DNA of 34,912 nt from positions 1 through 34,912 of the forward strand of contig CANIZU010000003.1 of assembly GCA_947472115.1 (NCBI GenBank), in the 5' to 3' direction. Of this stretch, positions 15,289-24,200 are shown piece after piece. Positions within the stretch are counted from its first letter, which is position 1. The number at the start of each line of letters is the position of its first letter. Below the pieces are notes generated by a model. The model searched no databases. It was not told where the DNA came from and was given only the letters and a program-made list of their open reading frames with translations. Source of the DNA: Flavobacteriales bacterium (GTDB lineage: Bacteria; Bacteroidota; Bacteroidia; NS11-12g; UBA955). A program made the position numbers and the translations under genes.

Positions 15289-17625
15289 TTACTTTACAAA
15301 CTTTCCCGACATTTGGGTGATGCCTTGAAGATCTTCAATTTTTATTATGTATACCCCTGATGTAAAGTCTGAAATGTCTATTTTTTCTTTTTCAATCGTC
15401 AATTTTTTATTATACATGATTTGACCATTGCAGTTATATATCGAAATCATATCAGCGCTTGGATTTTTGATGTTTGATACAACGAGCTGTTGATCCCCAT
15501 TTACAAAATAAACCCACCCTTGATTCAATTGCTGCTTGGGAATATTGGCGTATTGGTCAATAATTTTCAATGTCTCAAACGCATCCACTTTGCCATAACC
15601 GCTATTTCCATTAGAATCGTTCGTGGTGAATTGGTCCTTTCTGGCAGTAAGTCGCCATAGATTTCTGATTTCTAACGGTGTAAGCCATTCGTTGGCTTGT
15701 AAATAAAGCGCTACGATTCCAGTTGTATGAGGCGCGGCCATCGACGTTCCTGAAAACATCGCCCAGTAAACATCGTTTCCATTGTACTGCGTTTTGTACA
15801 TCAATTCATTGTTCAACCAACCTGGAACCTGTCTGCGATGCAATGCTGATGTTATACTTTGGCCAGGGGCAATAATATCGGGCTTGATTCTACCATTTGG
15901 GTGTGTCAAACTCTTTGGCATAGGTCCTCTACTACTAAATCCAGCAATATCCCCTACTATATTCCACGGCTGATTAAAGTACTCGCCTTTATAATTAGTC
16001 CATTCGTTTCTGTTTATATAAGCCCCAGCTGTCAACGTATGCGTTCCTGATCCCCCGTTTTCCCCTACCGATCCTTCCGGAGTACCCTCTATGAATTTCT
16101 TACCAAAACTCTGAGCTTTATGACCTTTCCAAAAATGACCTGATGTCCAGCGGTATGCTTGTCCAGAATTCCAAGCATTGAATTCCCCGCTGCTAGTCAC
16201 ACCCAATCTGATATAGCCATTGTAAGGCCTATTGTGTTCTGCAATCACCAAGAAATTGGACTTTCCGTTGAATGGATAGTTCTGCTCCGTGATGACAATA
16301 CTGAGCGTGTCTTTTCCTTTGACATAAATCGATTTGTAAGCTCCACAATTCACACAATCACCTGCCAAATTCCAAGGAGTGCTGATAATTGTATTGCCAA
16401 AAGTATCGACCAGGTTTAGCTGAATTTTTAACTTATCACCGGTGCCATTGGCAATCCCGCCCCAAATATCCATGTAAATATTTTCATGGGGATAGTCTTT
16501 ACGATTGTTATCAACCGCCAATGTGTATGCTGTATCGCCATTCAAAGTTTGATGCACATGCATTTGATTTCTACCATCATTGCCAGCAGCACCTACTATG
16601 ATTCTACCTGGCCCAGTAATCGCTTTCACGGATCGATCGAAAAGTGAAGTGCCATCATGAGGGCCAGTATGCATTCCCCAGCTCAAATTGCAAACACTAG
16701 GCTTGTTATGAATTTCGGCGTATTTAAAGACATAATTATATCCGTCAATGATGGTTGGGTTTGCGACAACATAATCGCCCAAACCACTTCCCCCGAGAGT
16801 ATCATTGGCATATTTAATTCCTACCATCACGATATCTGATTGTGGCGCCATTCCCCGATAACTCAAATTGGGAGAACCCAACCCAGAACCAGCGGCGATG
16901 CCAGCAACATGAGTGCCGTGTGCCCCATCATCGTCGACGGCTGAAGCAATGCTCAATGAATCTGAATACTCAGTACCGTAGCTAAATAATGAAGGTGCAC
17001 TCCCAGACTTCTGTTGATTCCAAAACCGTTGAATTCTATACGTTTTTCCGTCGGGGCTATAAAAAGTAGGATGATCTGTCTGAAAACCGATGTCAACGAT
17101 CCCAACAACAACACCATTTCCAGTATAGTTCTGTGACAAACCATTGGTGATGCCATCTTCGGCTTTGTCGACCCTGCTATGAATCCTAGCAGTATCGTTT
17201 AACGGTTTGGGGCTATTTAATTTTGATGAGACGTCTAAATAAATCAATCCAGGATGCTCGATGATTTGATTCCAACTTTCGGAGGTGAATACAAGATGAG
17301 CAATCCGATAATTCGCGTTTTCTGGATCGATGAAACTACTTTTTATCAAATCAGCATTATCAGCGATAAAAGATTCTCTAACAAGGACTTGGGCGTGATA
17401 TGATCCGTCAAATTTGGGAATTAATTGATTTCTCAACTCGGGATTGGTGAATATTTGTGCGGTTGGACTCAGGATTTGATTGAGTCGAGATGTGGGAACT
17501 GTCAACATCGAGTTTACTAAAGAAATTTCTCTATTACGCTGATTAGATTCAGATTGGGCTGTCACTTGAACAATTGTGCCTACATTTAAAACAATGAGTA
17601 GAAATTTCAGCTTCATTTTCTGCAT
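15289..17625 (-). CDS. Secreted subtilisin-like serine protease (S8) with T9SS sorting domain
   Basis: Subtilase of 778 residues from the ATG at 17625; a TTG at 17631 overlaps the promoter box and is less likely. A signal peptide ends near VTAQ (residue 24). A pro-region runs to about 140. The catalytic triad is Asp178 (GIVDIGFQTDHP), His236 (DGAHGTHVAG) and Ser628 (FSGTSMAAPH), with the oxyanion Asn in AAGNDG near 349. A long insertion at about 400-540 interrupts the catalytic domain. The last 70 residues form a type A T9SS C-terminal domain (NPSADMISIYNCNGQ, then SGVYIIKIED), so the protein is exported by Sec and then by the type IX system to the surface or medium, and the tail is removed. 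The likely job is extracellular protein breakdown. The gene is monocistronic and diverges from tcdA, the starts being 36 nt apart. Confidence 0.94.
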   Translation of the reverse strand: MQKMKLKFLLIVLNVGTIVQVTAQSESNQRNREISLVNSMLTVPTSRLNQILSPTAQIFTNPELRNQLIPKFDGSYHAQVLVRESFIADNADLIKSSFIDPENANYRIAHLVFTSESWNQIIEHPGLIYLDVSSKLNSPKPLNDTARIHSRVDKAEDGITNGLSQNYTGNGVVVGIVDIGFQTDHPTFYSPDGKTYRIQRFWNQQKSGSAPSLFSYGTEYSDSLSIASAVDDDGAHGTHVAGIAAGSGLGSPNLSYRGMAPQSDIVMVGIKYANDTLGGSGLGDYVVANPTIIDGYNYVFKYAEIHNKPSVCNLSWGMHTGPHDGTSLFDRSVKAITGPGRIIVGAAGNDGRNQMHVHQTLNGDTAYTLAVDNNRKDYPHENIYMDIWGGIANGTGDKLKIQLNLVDTFGNTIISTPWNLAGDCVNCGAYKSIYVKGKDTLSIVITEQNYPFNGKSNFLVIAEHNRPYNGYIRLGVTSSGEFNAWNSGQAYRWTSGHFWKGHKAQSFGKKFIEGTPEGSVGENGGSGTHTLTAGAYINRNEWTNYKGEYFNQPWNIVGDIAGFSSRGPMPKSLTHPNGRIKPDIIAPGQSITSALHRRQVPGWLNNELMYKTQYNGNDVYWAMFSGTSMAAPHTTGIVALYLQANEWLTPLEIRNLWRLTARKDQFTTNDSNGNSGYGKVDAFETLKIIDQYANIPKQQLNQGWVYFVNGDQQLVVSNIKNPSADMISIYNCNGQIMYNKKLTIEKEKIDISDFTSGVYIIKIEDLQGITQMSGKFVK

Positions 17626-17628
17626 AAA

Positions 17629-17636
17629 CAAAGGTA
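17629..17636 (-). promoter_or_regulatory. Candidate -7 promoter box for the S8 protease gene
   Basis: On the minus strand this reads TACCTTTG, an exact TAnnTTTG match, and lies only 3 nt before the ATG at 17625. No clear -33 TTTG was found. It lies in the 36-nt divergent gap shared with tcdA. Confidence 0.5.
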
Positions 17637-17649
17637 ACGAGATAGATTA

Positions 17650-17657
17650 TAACTTTG
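17650..17657 (+). promoter_or_regulatory. Candidate -7 promoter box for tcdA
   Basis: TAACTTTG, an exact TAnnTTTG match, 4 nt before the ATG at 17662. It is separated by 13 nt from the opposing box of the S8 protease gene, so the two polymerase footprints would overlap. No clear -33 TTTG was found. Confidence 0.5.
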
Positions 17658-17661
17658 TGGA

Positions 17662-18378
17662 ATGGATTTATCGTGGTTAGAGCGCACAGAGCTCATCATT
17701 GGCAAAGAATCGTTGGAGAAATTGGCGAATAGTAAAGTACTAATTGTAGGACTTGGGGGCGTTGGAAGTTTTGCGGCAGAATTTATTGCAAGAGCTGGAA
17801 TTGGTGATTTAACAATCATCGATGGTGATATTGTGGATGTTACCAATAAGAACCGACAGTTGCCGGCGTTAACAAGTACCATAGGGATGAAAAAGGCAGA
17901 TTTGATGGCCGCCAGAATTAAAGACATCAATCCTGGAGTGAAACTAAAGGTGATAGACACTTTTCAACGCCCTGAGCATACAGAAGAATTGGTATCATCG
18001 GAAAAATATGATTATGTTATGGATTGCATTGATTCTGTTACACCAAAGGTTTTTTTGATAAAAACATGTATTGAAAAAGGTCAACGATTGATTTCTAGTA
18101 TGGGTGCCGGAGGCAAAATGGATGCATCGTCGGTTATGGTGGCGGACATCGCAGAGACTTTTAACGACCCTTTCGCAAGGTTGGTTAGAAAAAGATTACA
18201 TAAGTATGGCATATATAAGGGCTTCAAATCTGTGTTCAATACAGAATTGGTGCACAGGGACTCGCTTAAGCTCACTGATGGTAGTAATTTCAAAAGGTCG
18301 TTTTATGGCACAATTTCCTATATGCCGGCCCTTTTTGGTTTGAGAATGGCAGCGGAAGTGATAGAAGACTTGATTTGA
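17662..18378 (+). CDS. tcdA: tRNA threonylcarbamoyladenosine dehydratase (MoeB/ThiF-like)
   Basis: 238-residue member of the E1-like ThiF/MoeB family, matching TcdA (CsdL), which uses ATP to cyclise t6A to ct6A at position 37 of ANN-decoding tRNAs. The N terminus is typical (SWLERTELIIGKE), followed by the nucleotide-binding loop GLGGVGSFAAEF near 30-41 and the adenylation-site pattern NRQLPA near 72-77. DCIDSVTPK near 121-129 and SSMGAGGKMD near 149-158 are also family hallmarks. The CxxC zinc pairs of true MoeB/ThiF enzymes are absent, as expected for TcdA. The ATG start is fixed by this N terminus. The gene is divergent from the S8 protease gene and is followed after 39 nt by a lipoprotein gene with its own promoter. 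Confidence 0.92.
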   Translation: MDLSWLERTELIIGKESLEKLANSKVLIVGLGGVGSFAAEFIARAGIGDLTIIDGDIVDVTNKNRQLPALTSTIGMKKADLMAARIKDINPGVKLKVIDTFQRPEHTEELVSSEKYDYVMDCIDSVTPKVFLIKTCIEKGQRLISSMGAGGKMDASSVMVADIAETFNDPFARLVRKRLHKYGIYKGFKSVFNTELVHRDSLKLTDGSNFKRSFYGTISYMPALFGLRMAAEVIEDLI

Positions 18379-18381
18379 TTT

Positions 18382-18412
18382 TTTGAGAATTCAAATCGCG
18401 GACATATATTTG
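18382..18412 (+). promoter_or_regulatory. Bacteroidota-type promoter (TTTG-19 nt-TATATTTG) for the lipocalin-like lipoprotein gene
   Basis: A TTTG at 18382-18385 and a TATATTTG at 18405-18412 are separated by 19 nt, matching both consensus elements and spacing. The last base of the -7 box is 5 nt before the ATG at 18418, so the transcript should have almost no leader. Confidence 0.75.
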
Positions 18413-18417
18413 GAAAC

Positions 18418-18885
18418 ATGATTATGAAAAAAGCACTCTTAACATTATCGGCTGCGGCTTTATTGTTTATTACAGGATGTGATCCTGGTTCAAAGTCAAA
18501 TAGCAATGCTATTGACATCAGCGGAAAGACAAAACAGGAAGTATTTATGCTTCATTCGTGGGAGTTGAGCTCTTGGTTAGATAGTTCATCTCAGGATCAA
18601 ATTGAGAATATTGAAGCTTGTGCGAAAGATGATTTTTATACATTTAACAGCACATCGCAAGTCCAAGTAAACCGCAATACGATTAAATGTACTGCCGGAG
18701 AAGCGAATGATGTATTTCCTTGGAGTATGACCGACCCCAATTCAACTAAGGTTACAATGTTTACTTACACTTGGGACATTGCCTCAATGACGGGTGAGCA
18801 GGTTGTTTTACGTCGTAAATACTTATTCAATATCGGAGGAACTACAGTGGATATGTTCTCTAAGGTGGTAATGAAAAAGCACTAA
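18418..18885 (+). CDS. Small lipoprotein with lipocalin-like domain
   Basis: 155-residue predicted lipoprotein. The signal runs MIMKKALLTLSAAALLF and ends in the lipobox ITGC with Cys21. Two start codons are possible (18418 and 18424), differing by two residues; the promoter position favours neither clearly. The mature part has the pattern of Bacteroidota lipocalin-like lipoproteins: a tryptophan in HSWELSSW near 46-53, then CAKDDFYTF with an N-rich turn, a second cysteine in NTIKC, and strands to the end. Cys77 and Cys100 or so could form the disulfide usual in this group. The ligand or role is unknown. Its stop codon overlaps that of the convergent TPR lipoprotein gene by 4 bp, with no terminator between them. 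Confidence 0.75.
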   Translation: MIMKKALLTLSAAALLFITGCDPGSKSNSNAIDISGKTKQEVFMLHSWELSSWLDSSSQDQIENIEACAKDDFYTFNSTSQVQVNRNTIKCTAGEANDVFPWSMTDPNSTKVTMFTYTWDIASMTGEQVVLRRKYLFNIGGTTVDMFSKVVMKKH

Positions 18886-19886
18886 TGAATTGATTTAACA
18901 CCGTCTTTGGCGAGTTCCAAAGCGGGGTTTATTGAAAGAGCGGTTTTGTACGAAAGCAAAGCCGCTTTTTTGTTGCCCAATTTTTCTTGATTGTATCCAA
19001 TTAAACAATGTGCATTGGCATTATTCTCATTTAAATCAAGGGTTTTATTGCACCAATCGATGGATTCTTCGTAGTTATCAAAAAGAGACTGAATAACAGC
19101 AATGTTGTAATGCGCTAAGATGTGATTGGGGTTTACTTTGATTGCCCTATCGTAATATTCGATGGCTACAGCGTATTTTTCTTTTTGCTGCATCACCAAT
19201 GCATAAGTATAAAGCGCCTCATCATTAAACTCATTCATTCTAACCGCTTTTGATGCCCATTGCTCTGTCATTGGATCATGGCTTTGATACAAGAACAGTG
19301 TCTTTTGCATCACGGCATTAAAATTCTCCGGATTTTTCAGAAGGGCATTTTCGATAACTTTCTGGGCAGAAGAGGTGTCTTTTTGCTCTTTGAAAGCGAT
19401 CGACATCAAAACATAGGCGTTATCGGAGAAATCTGTTTGGTCTGTTAATGGTTTCAGCAAGTCGATGGATTTATCATATTCCTGCCTTGCCAAATAGTAT
19501 TTAGCCAACAAAAACGACGCTTCCGGATAGTCGGATTTGATTTTTATGGCTTGAATTAAATGCTCTTTGGTTTTGTTTGAGTTTGTAGAATCCATTGAGA
19601 TCAATGATTCTGCACATTTGTAGTGATACAAGGATTGATTTGGATTGATTGAGATTGCTGTTTCAAAATCTAAGACTGCATCATTGTATTTTTTTTCAAA
19701 ATAGAATGTATTAGCACGTTTGTAATACAATTCAGCATCATTTGGATGGCTGTTGATTTTCAACGAAATAGCTCGAATTTCTTCCGAAAAAGTTGTGTCA
19801 GTTTCACTAATGAATCGGCCGGAATTTCGGTTGCTGTTACAAGAAAGAACAGCGATTAGAACGATTGATAAAACAATCTGCTTCAT
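18882..19886 (-). CDS. Tetratricopeptide-repeat lipoprotein
   Basis: 334-residue predicted lipoprotein made mostly of TPR helices. The start is the ATG at 19886 (MKQIVLSIVLIAVLSC), giving a short signal with lipobox VLSC and Cys16. A longer reading frame to 19985 exists only because the tRNA-Leu gene is open in this frame, and should not be annotated. TPR units are recognisable from about 50 to 330, for example DAELYYKRANTFYFEKKYND, NHILAHYNIAVIQSLFDNYE and ANAHCLIGYNQEKLGNKKAA. Such proteins scaffold protein complexes; the partner is unknown. The start codon lies 4 nt after the 3' end of the tRNA stem with no ribosome-binding site, so the mRNA may be made by tRNA processing. Confidence 0.9.
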   Translation of the reverse strand: MKQIVLSIVLIAVLSCNSNRNSGRFISETDTTFSEEIRAISLKINSHPNDAELYYKRANTFYFEKKYNDAVLDFETAISINPNQSLYHYKCAESLISMDSTNSNKTKEHLIQAIKIKSDYPEASFLLAKYYLARQEYDKSIDLLKPLTDQTDFSDNAYVLMSIAFKEQKDTSSAQKVIENALLKNPENFNAVMQKTLFLYQSHDPMTEQWASKAVRMNEFNDEALYTYALVMQQKEKYAVAIEYYDRAIKVNPNHILAHYNIAVIQSLFDNYEESIDWCNKTLDLNENNANAHCLIGYNQEKLGNKKAALLSYKTALSINPALELAKDGVKSIH

Positions 19887-19890
19887 TTGT

Positions 19891-19975
19891 GCTCGGGACG
19901 GGAATCGAACCCGTACTCTCATTACTGAAAACAGGATTTTAAGTCCTGCGCGTCTACCTATTCCGCCACCCGAGC
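19891..19975 (-). tRNA. tRNA-Leu (anticodon UAA)
   Basis: 85-nt class II tRNA. The acceptor stem GCTCGGG pairs with CCCGAGC. The anticodon arm CAGGA-CTTAAAA-TCCTG gives anticodon UAA. A long variable arm and the T arm with GTTCGATTCC are present. The 3' CCA is not encoded: the discriminator is A at 19890, and the next bases run into the ATG of the TPR lipoprotein gene. Confidence 0.96.
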
Positions 19976-19982
19976 TGTACTG

Positions 19983-19990
19983 CAAAGATA
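19983..19990 (-). promoter_or_regulatory. Candidate -7 promoter box for tRNA-Leu
   Basis: On the minus strand this is TATCTTTG, an exact TAnnTTTG match, 7 nt before the mature 5' end of tRNA-Leu. Transcription would start within a few bases of the tRNA and could continue into the TPR lipoprotein gene. A -33 element at ideal spacing was not evident. Confidence 0.6.
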
Positions 19991-20005
19991 GAAAATTACC
20001 GACAA

Positions 20006-21232
20006 TTATTTAACAATTTCGTGAATAGAAAAGTTGATGATTTGTAATGCCTCATCAATTTGGTTGGCATTAATCGTTAGAGGAGGTGCGAATCGAATGG
20101 TGTGCGTATGTGTTTGTTTGGCCAGTAATCCATTTGATTTCAAAACGATACATACATCATATGCGGTTTTTCCATTGCCAAACGGATTAATATCGATCGC
20201 ATTTAATAAGCCTTTTCCTCTTACGCTCTTTACGATGGGAGACTTAATTTCTTTGAGTCCTTTTCTGAAACGATCACCCATTTCCGAGGCGTTTCGTGGC
20301 AAAGATTCTTCCACAAGAACTTCCAAAGCGGCTTTAGCGACAGCACAGGCTAGCGGATTTCCACCAAAAGTAGAGCCATGTTGACCTGGGTGCAATACGC
20401 CCATGATCTCATTTGAGGCCAAAACGGCACTTACGGGAAAAACTCCACCGCCTAAGGCCTTACCCAAGATTAAAATATCGGGCTTCACGTTTGCGTGATC
20501 ACAACAAAGCATAGCTCCGGTCCTACCCAATCCTGTTTGTACTTCATCTGCTATCCAAAGCACATTGTATTTGGTACAGAGCATTCTAACTTGTTTTAAG
20601 TAGTCCTCGCTTGGCATAATCACCCCGGCTTCTCCCTGAATGGGTTCTACCATAAATGCGGCGACATTGGTGTCTTGGAATGCGGCTTCTAAAGACATTA
20701 TGTTATTGTATTCTACAATTTCAAATCCTGGAACGAAAGGTCCAAAATCTGAATAGCTATCCGCATCTTGTGATGTTGAAATGGCGGCGATGGTTCTTCC
20801 CCAAAAATTCCCTGATGCAAAAATTACTTTGGCTTGATTTGTTGGAATACCCTTTACCGTATAACCCCACTTTCTCGCCAGCTTAACGGCAGTTTCCCCC
20901 CCTTCTACGCCTGTATTCATTGGTAATACGCGATCATAACCCAAGAGATTTGTAATGTATTGTTCAAAAGGTCCGAGCTGGTCGTTATGAAATGCCCTAC
21001 TTGTAAGAGTTAATTTCTTGCTTTGGACATTTAGGGCTTCGATGATTTTGGGATGACAATGTCCTTGATTGACAGCGGAATAGGCCGACAAGAAATCGAA
21101 GTACCGATTATTATCTACATCCCAAACGAAGATGCCTTCACCTCTATTCAGTACTACTGGTAATGGATGATAATTGTGTGCTCCGTATTTATCCTCAAGG
21201 GCAATGAAATCAGCGCTTTTATGGGTTCCCAT
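20006..21232 (-). CDS. rocD: Ornithine aminotransferase
   Basis: 408-residue PLP enzyme (class III aminotransferase) that moves the delta-amino group of ornithine to 2-oxoglutarate, giving glutamate-5-semialdehyde, on the route between arginine/ornithine and proline/glutamate. The PLP lysine is Lys258 in LILGKALGGG, the ring-nitrogen aspartate is Asp229 in IADEVQTGLGRTG, and the phosphate loop is MNTGVEGGETAVK near 105-117. Tyr51 in SAYSAVNQGHCHP matches the tyrosine that gives ornithine selectivity in human OAT, which separates it from acetylornithine or GABA aminotransferases. The ATG at 21232 gives a normal N terminus. A TACCTTCG box (one mismatch to TAnnTTTG) lies 4 nt upstream. No other arginine gene is adjacent. 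Confidence 0.95.
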   Translation of the reverse strand: MGTHKSADFIALEDKYGAHNYHPLPVVLNRGEGIFVWDVDNNRYFDFLSAYSAVNQGHCHPKIIEALNVQSKKLTLTSRAFHNDQLGPFEQYITNLLGYDRVLPMNTGVEGGETAVKLARKWGYTVKGIPTNQAKVIFASGNFWGRTIAAISTSQDADSYSDFGPFVPGFEIVEYNNIMSLEAAFQDTNVAAFMVEPIQGEAGVIMPSEDYLKQVRMLCTKYNVLWIADEVQTGLGRTGAMLCCDHANVKPDILILGKALGGGVFPVSAVLASNEIMGVLHPGQHGSTFGGNPLACAVAKAALEVLVEESLPRNASEMGDRFRKGLKEIKSPIVKSVRGKGLLNAIDINPFGNGKTAYDVCIVLKSNGLLAKQTHTHTIRFAPPLTINANQIDEALQIINFSIHEIVK

Positions 21233-21236
21233 ATTA

Positions 21237-21244
21237 CGAAGGTA
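21237..21244 (-). promoter_or_regulatory. Candidate -7 promoter box for rocD
   Basis: Minus-strand TACCTTCG, one mismatch to TAnnTTTG, 4 nt before the rocD ATG. No -33 match noted. It is supported mainly by the same box-to-start spacing at neighbouring genes. Confidence 0.35.
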
Positions 21245-21258
21245 GGTAAGAAAAATGA

Positions 21259-21290
21259 TTTGTCTTTGCTATAAAACAATTGTATATTCG
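21259..21290 (+). promoter_or_regulatory. Candidate promoter (TTTG-20 nt-TATATTCG) for the outer-membrane pseudo-protease gene
   Basis: TTTG at 21259-21262 and TATATTCG at 21283-21290 are separated by 20 nt; the -7 box has one mismatch. The box ends 1 nt before the ATG at 21292, and the TTG at 21280 lies inside the spacer, which argues for the ATG as the real start. Confidence 0.5.
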
Positions 21291-21291
21291 G

Positions 21292-24200
21292 ATGTTTGTG
21301 AGGTCTAGGGTGTTAACATATAAGCGACAATTAAAGTCTTGTTTGGTCAAGATTTTATTCAGTATGGTGGTTTTTATTTTCTCTCATAGTTCAGGTTATT
21401 CCAAGTCTCATTCGATTGAATTGAGTTATGGTCGAATTCATTTAAACTTTATCTCATATGATTCCTCTGTTTATCGCAATAAACCTTTTGTTGATTCCAT
21501 TTTTAGAATTGCCGAGATAAATTTTCAAGACTTGGAGGTTTTGCTGGGATATAAGTCCGGATTGCAATATACAGCTACCATTTACAGCGACATAAATGAC
21601 TATCATAGTGCCCTAAAGCAAAATTCTGCTTGGCTTGAGAGAATTTCTGGAACAGTCCAATATTCTCAAGAATATAATTATCCGATTTATGTGAATTCAT
21701 CTTTTGAGCAAATAAAATCACAGTTTGTTTATACCCTCTCACATTTTGTTTTCCATGAATTTTTATTGGGTATTAGTGTGCGTCAAAAACTAAGTCAAAC
21801 CGGCTTTCATACAATGCCCAATTGGTTTTTGCAAGGTCTAGGATCCTATTTGGCCGCTGGTTGGAATGCGAATTCCGCAGATGAATATTCATTTTATGAA
21901 AGCAAAGGTGGTTTCAAGTCTCCAAACCAGATTGTTCCAATGGGAGCTCAAGTATACGGTAAGAAGATTTGGCGTGATTTATTCCAAACCTATGGGAAAT
22001 CAGTTGTTTCAACGATGATGTTCGTACTTAAATACACCGGAAATGCTGAATCCGCCATTGAGTATGTAACGGGAAAATCATTTAATATTTGGAATAATGA
22101 GCGAATTATGGGTCAACAACATTCCTTGGAGACATCCACTACAACCGAAATTGATTTGCCTTTGAAGTATCGTACAATCCCAATTAGTAAGATCACAAAG
22201 CACAATGATAACCTAGTAATTCATTGGTTTAGCCCAGGATTGGTTAAAATATCTCTATATAATTCCATATCGCACAAAGTTGTTGATTTGGTGAATTATG
22301 AATACCCTGTATTATTTAATGAGTTAGACTTTCAGCCGTTAAAATTGGTTGGATTCTTGAGCGATCAGAATTGTTTGCCCAATCCAGTCTATGCTGCAAC
22401 TACACTAATCTCTATAGAGTTAATGCTAGACCACAAACGAACATTAGTGTTTATCGATAGTTTGGGAAAAATACTTCAATGTGTGGATTTGGGTCGGGAG
22501 AAAATATATCCCCTAAATTCTTCACTAACGATTGATTACAAGAGTAAACTGTCAGAACATAATCATCAGAAAATGATCAACCTAACCCATAGTTACACTG
22601 CGGTTGGACATCAAATGGGTGAGAATAATATGATTAAAACTCAGTTTTTTTTTGGTGAAGATTTTTCAACTACGTTCCACAAAACTGGTATTACATTAAA
22701 ACAGTTTCTGAATCAAGGATTTGCTCATTTTTATTACGTTCATCGTCCATCGAGTGTGAATGACCCAATTCCATCAAAAGTAGTGAACGTCGAAAAATTG
22801 CCAACGGAACGCCTCGATTTTGCAAATGAGCCGAAAGATTCAATTTATTACGCAATTGACCTTCAAAAAATCGAAAAAGATCGTTGGGTAATGTTGTTTA
22901 ATCAATTGGATGGCGCGGTTACAAAGACACTTCGGGCTGATACTTTGCTGGAAAAACCTATCGTTCGTGGATTAGTTATTGAAGGACAAGGCCAGTTAAG
23001 TTATGTCCAAAGCGAGGGCGAGGTTTGGCGATTGCGATTTTATCATTTCAAGGACAATTCTGATTATCGTTGGCAATCGGAAGTGAAATATAGTTTTTAT
23101 TCTCAATCACGGGTGGATGGAATGGATAACATTATTGAATCGAGCTTTGGCAGCTCGTTAACCTCAGTGCGTACCTTGGACCCTGCTAAGGAATCTTTGC
23201 GTGAATTAGAATTGCTGGCCAAAAACGATGGTATTGGTAATCTTAATAAATTGGCATCGCCATTGAAAAGACTAATGAAATCTGAGGATATTGACACCAC
23301 TATTAGCACTTGGGAATATTTGGTAGCATTTCCCAAAAGGAATTGGCATTCAGCACTCGAAAATGAAAAATTTAATCATTACAGCGGAAAATATGATAGT
23401 TCAGTCGCAAGAAATACTTTTTATTTAAGTCATGGCGGATTATTTTTTGGCAATGGTGATTATTCTCAATTATCGTATTTAAATGAGATTAGCCCCCATT
23501 TGCTTTACAATCAGCCATTTACTCCAGAAATGCGTTTTTATTTAATGGATAAAAATCACAGTTACCGCTTATCGTTTGGCGTCCTATCAAATATCGCCAT
23601 GAATCGATTGGGGCTGCGATTGAATCAATCATTTAATTGGGGACGATATCAAATAGATCAGCAATTGCTTCTGCGCAATCGAACATTTAATATAAATGAG
23701 ATGGCACTGAAGAAAAACGCGACAAATTTTTTCAGTGTATTGATACGAAGAAATTGGGTTTCAAATTTCACACTGTCGTCTGGAGTTCAAGTTACAGAAG
23801 ATTCATATTTTGACAAAGTTGTTAATCCTGGATTTACATCGTTCAAAAATTATAAATTTCAAACGGCGGGAATGGTTTTTGGCCTCGACTGGAATAATCG
23901 TCAGAAATCGGTGAGACGGGAATATTCATGGCACATTTTATTGAGTTCTACCATCAAAATCAACCGGATAAATACTGCCAAAATCATACCAAATAGAGTT
24001 AATGTCGATGGTAATAGTAAGGGTAATTCCTACTTGTATCAGATCACCTTAAATATTAATAAACAATTGGTTAGAGGGTTTTACTTAAACTCTATAATGA
24101 TGGCTAATAAATCTGCGGGGAATGTATTGACCTTATTTTGGGTAGGTGGATCTGAAGGTTGGATTTCTAAAGATATTTGGCAAACGGGTATCTCTTCAGA

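Noticed and set aside
19887..19985. N-terminal extension of the TPR protein by 33 residues
   Set aside because: The extension is read entirely through tRNA-Leu; the lipobox signal begins at the internal ATG at 19886.
21280..21291. TTG start for the large outer-membrane protein
   Set aside because: It lies within the candidate promoter spacer; the ATG at 21292 is preferred.
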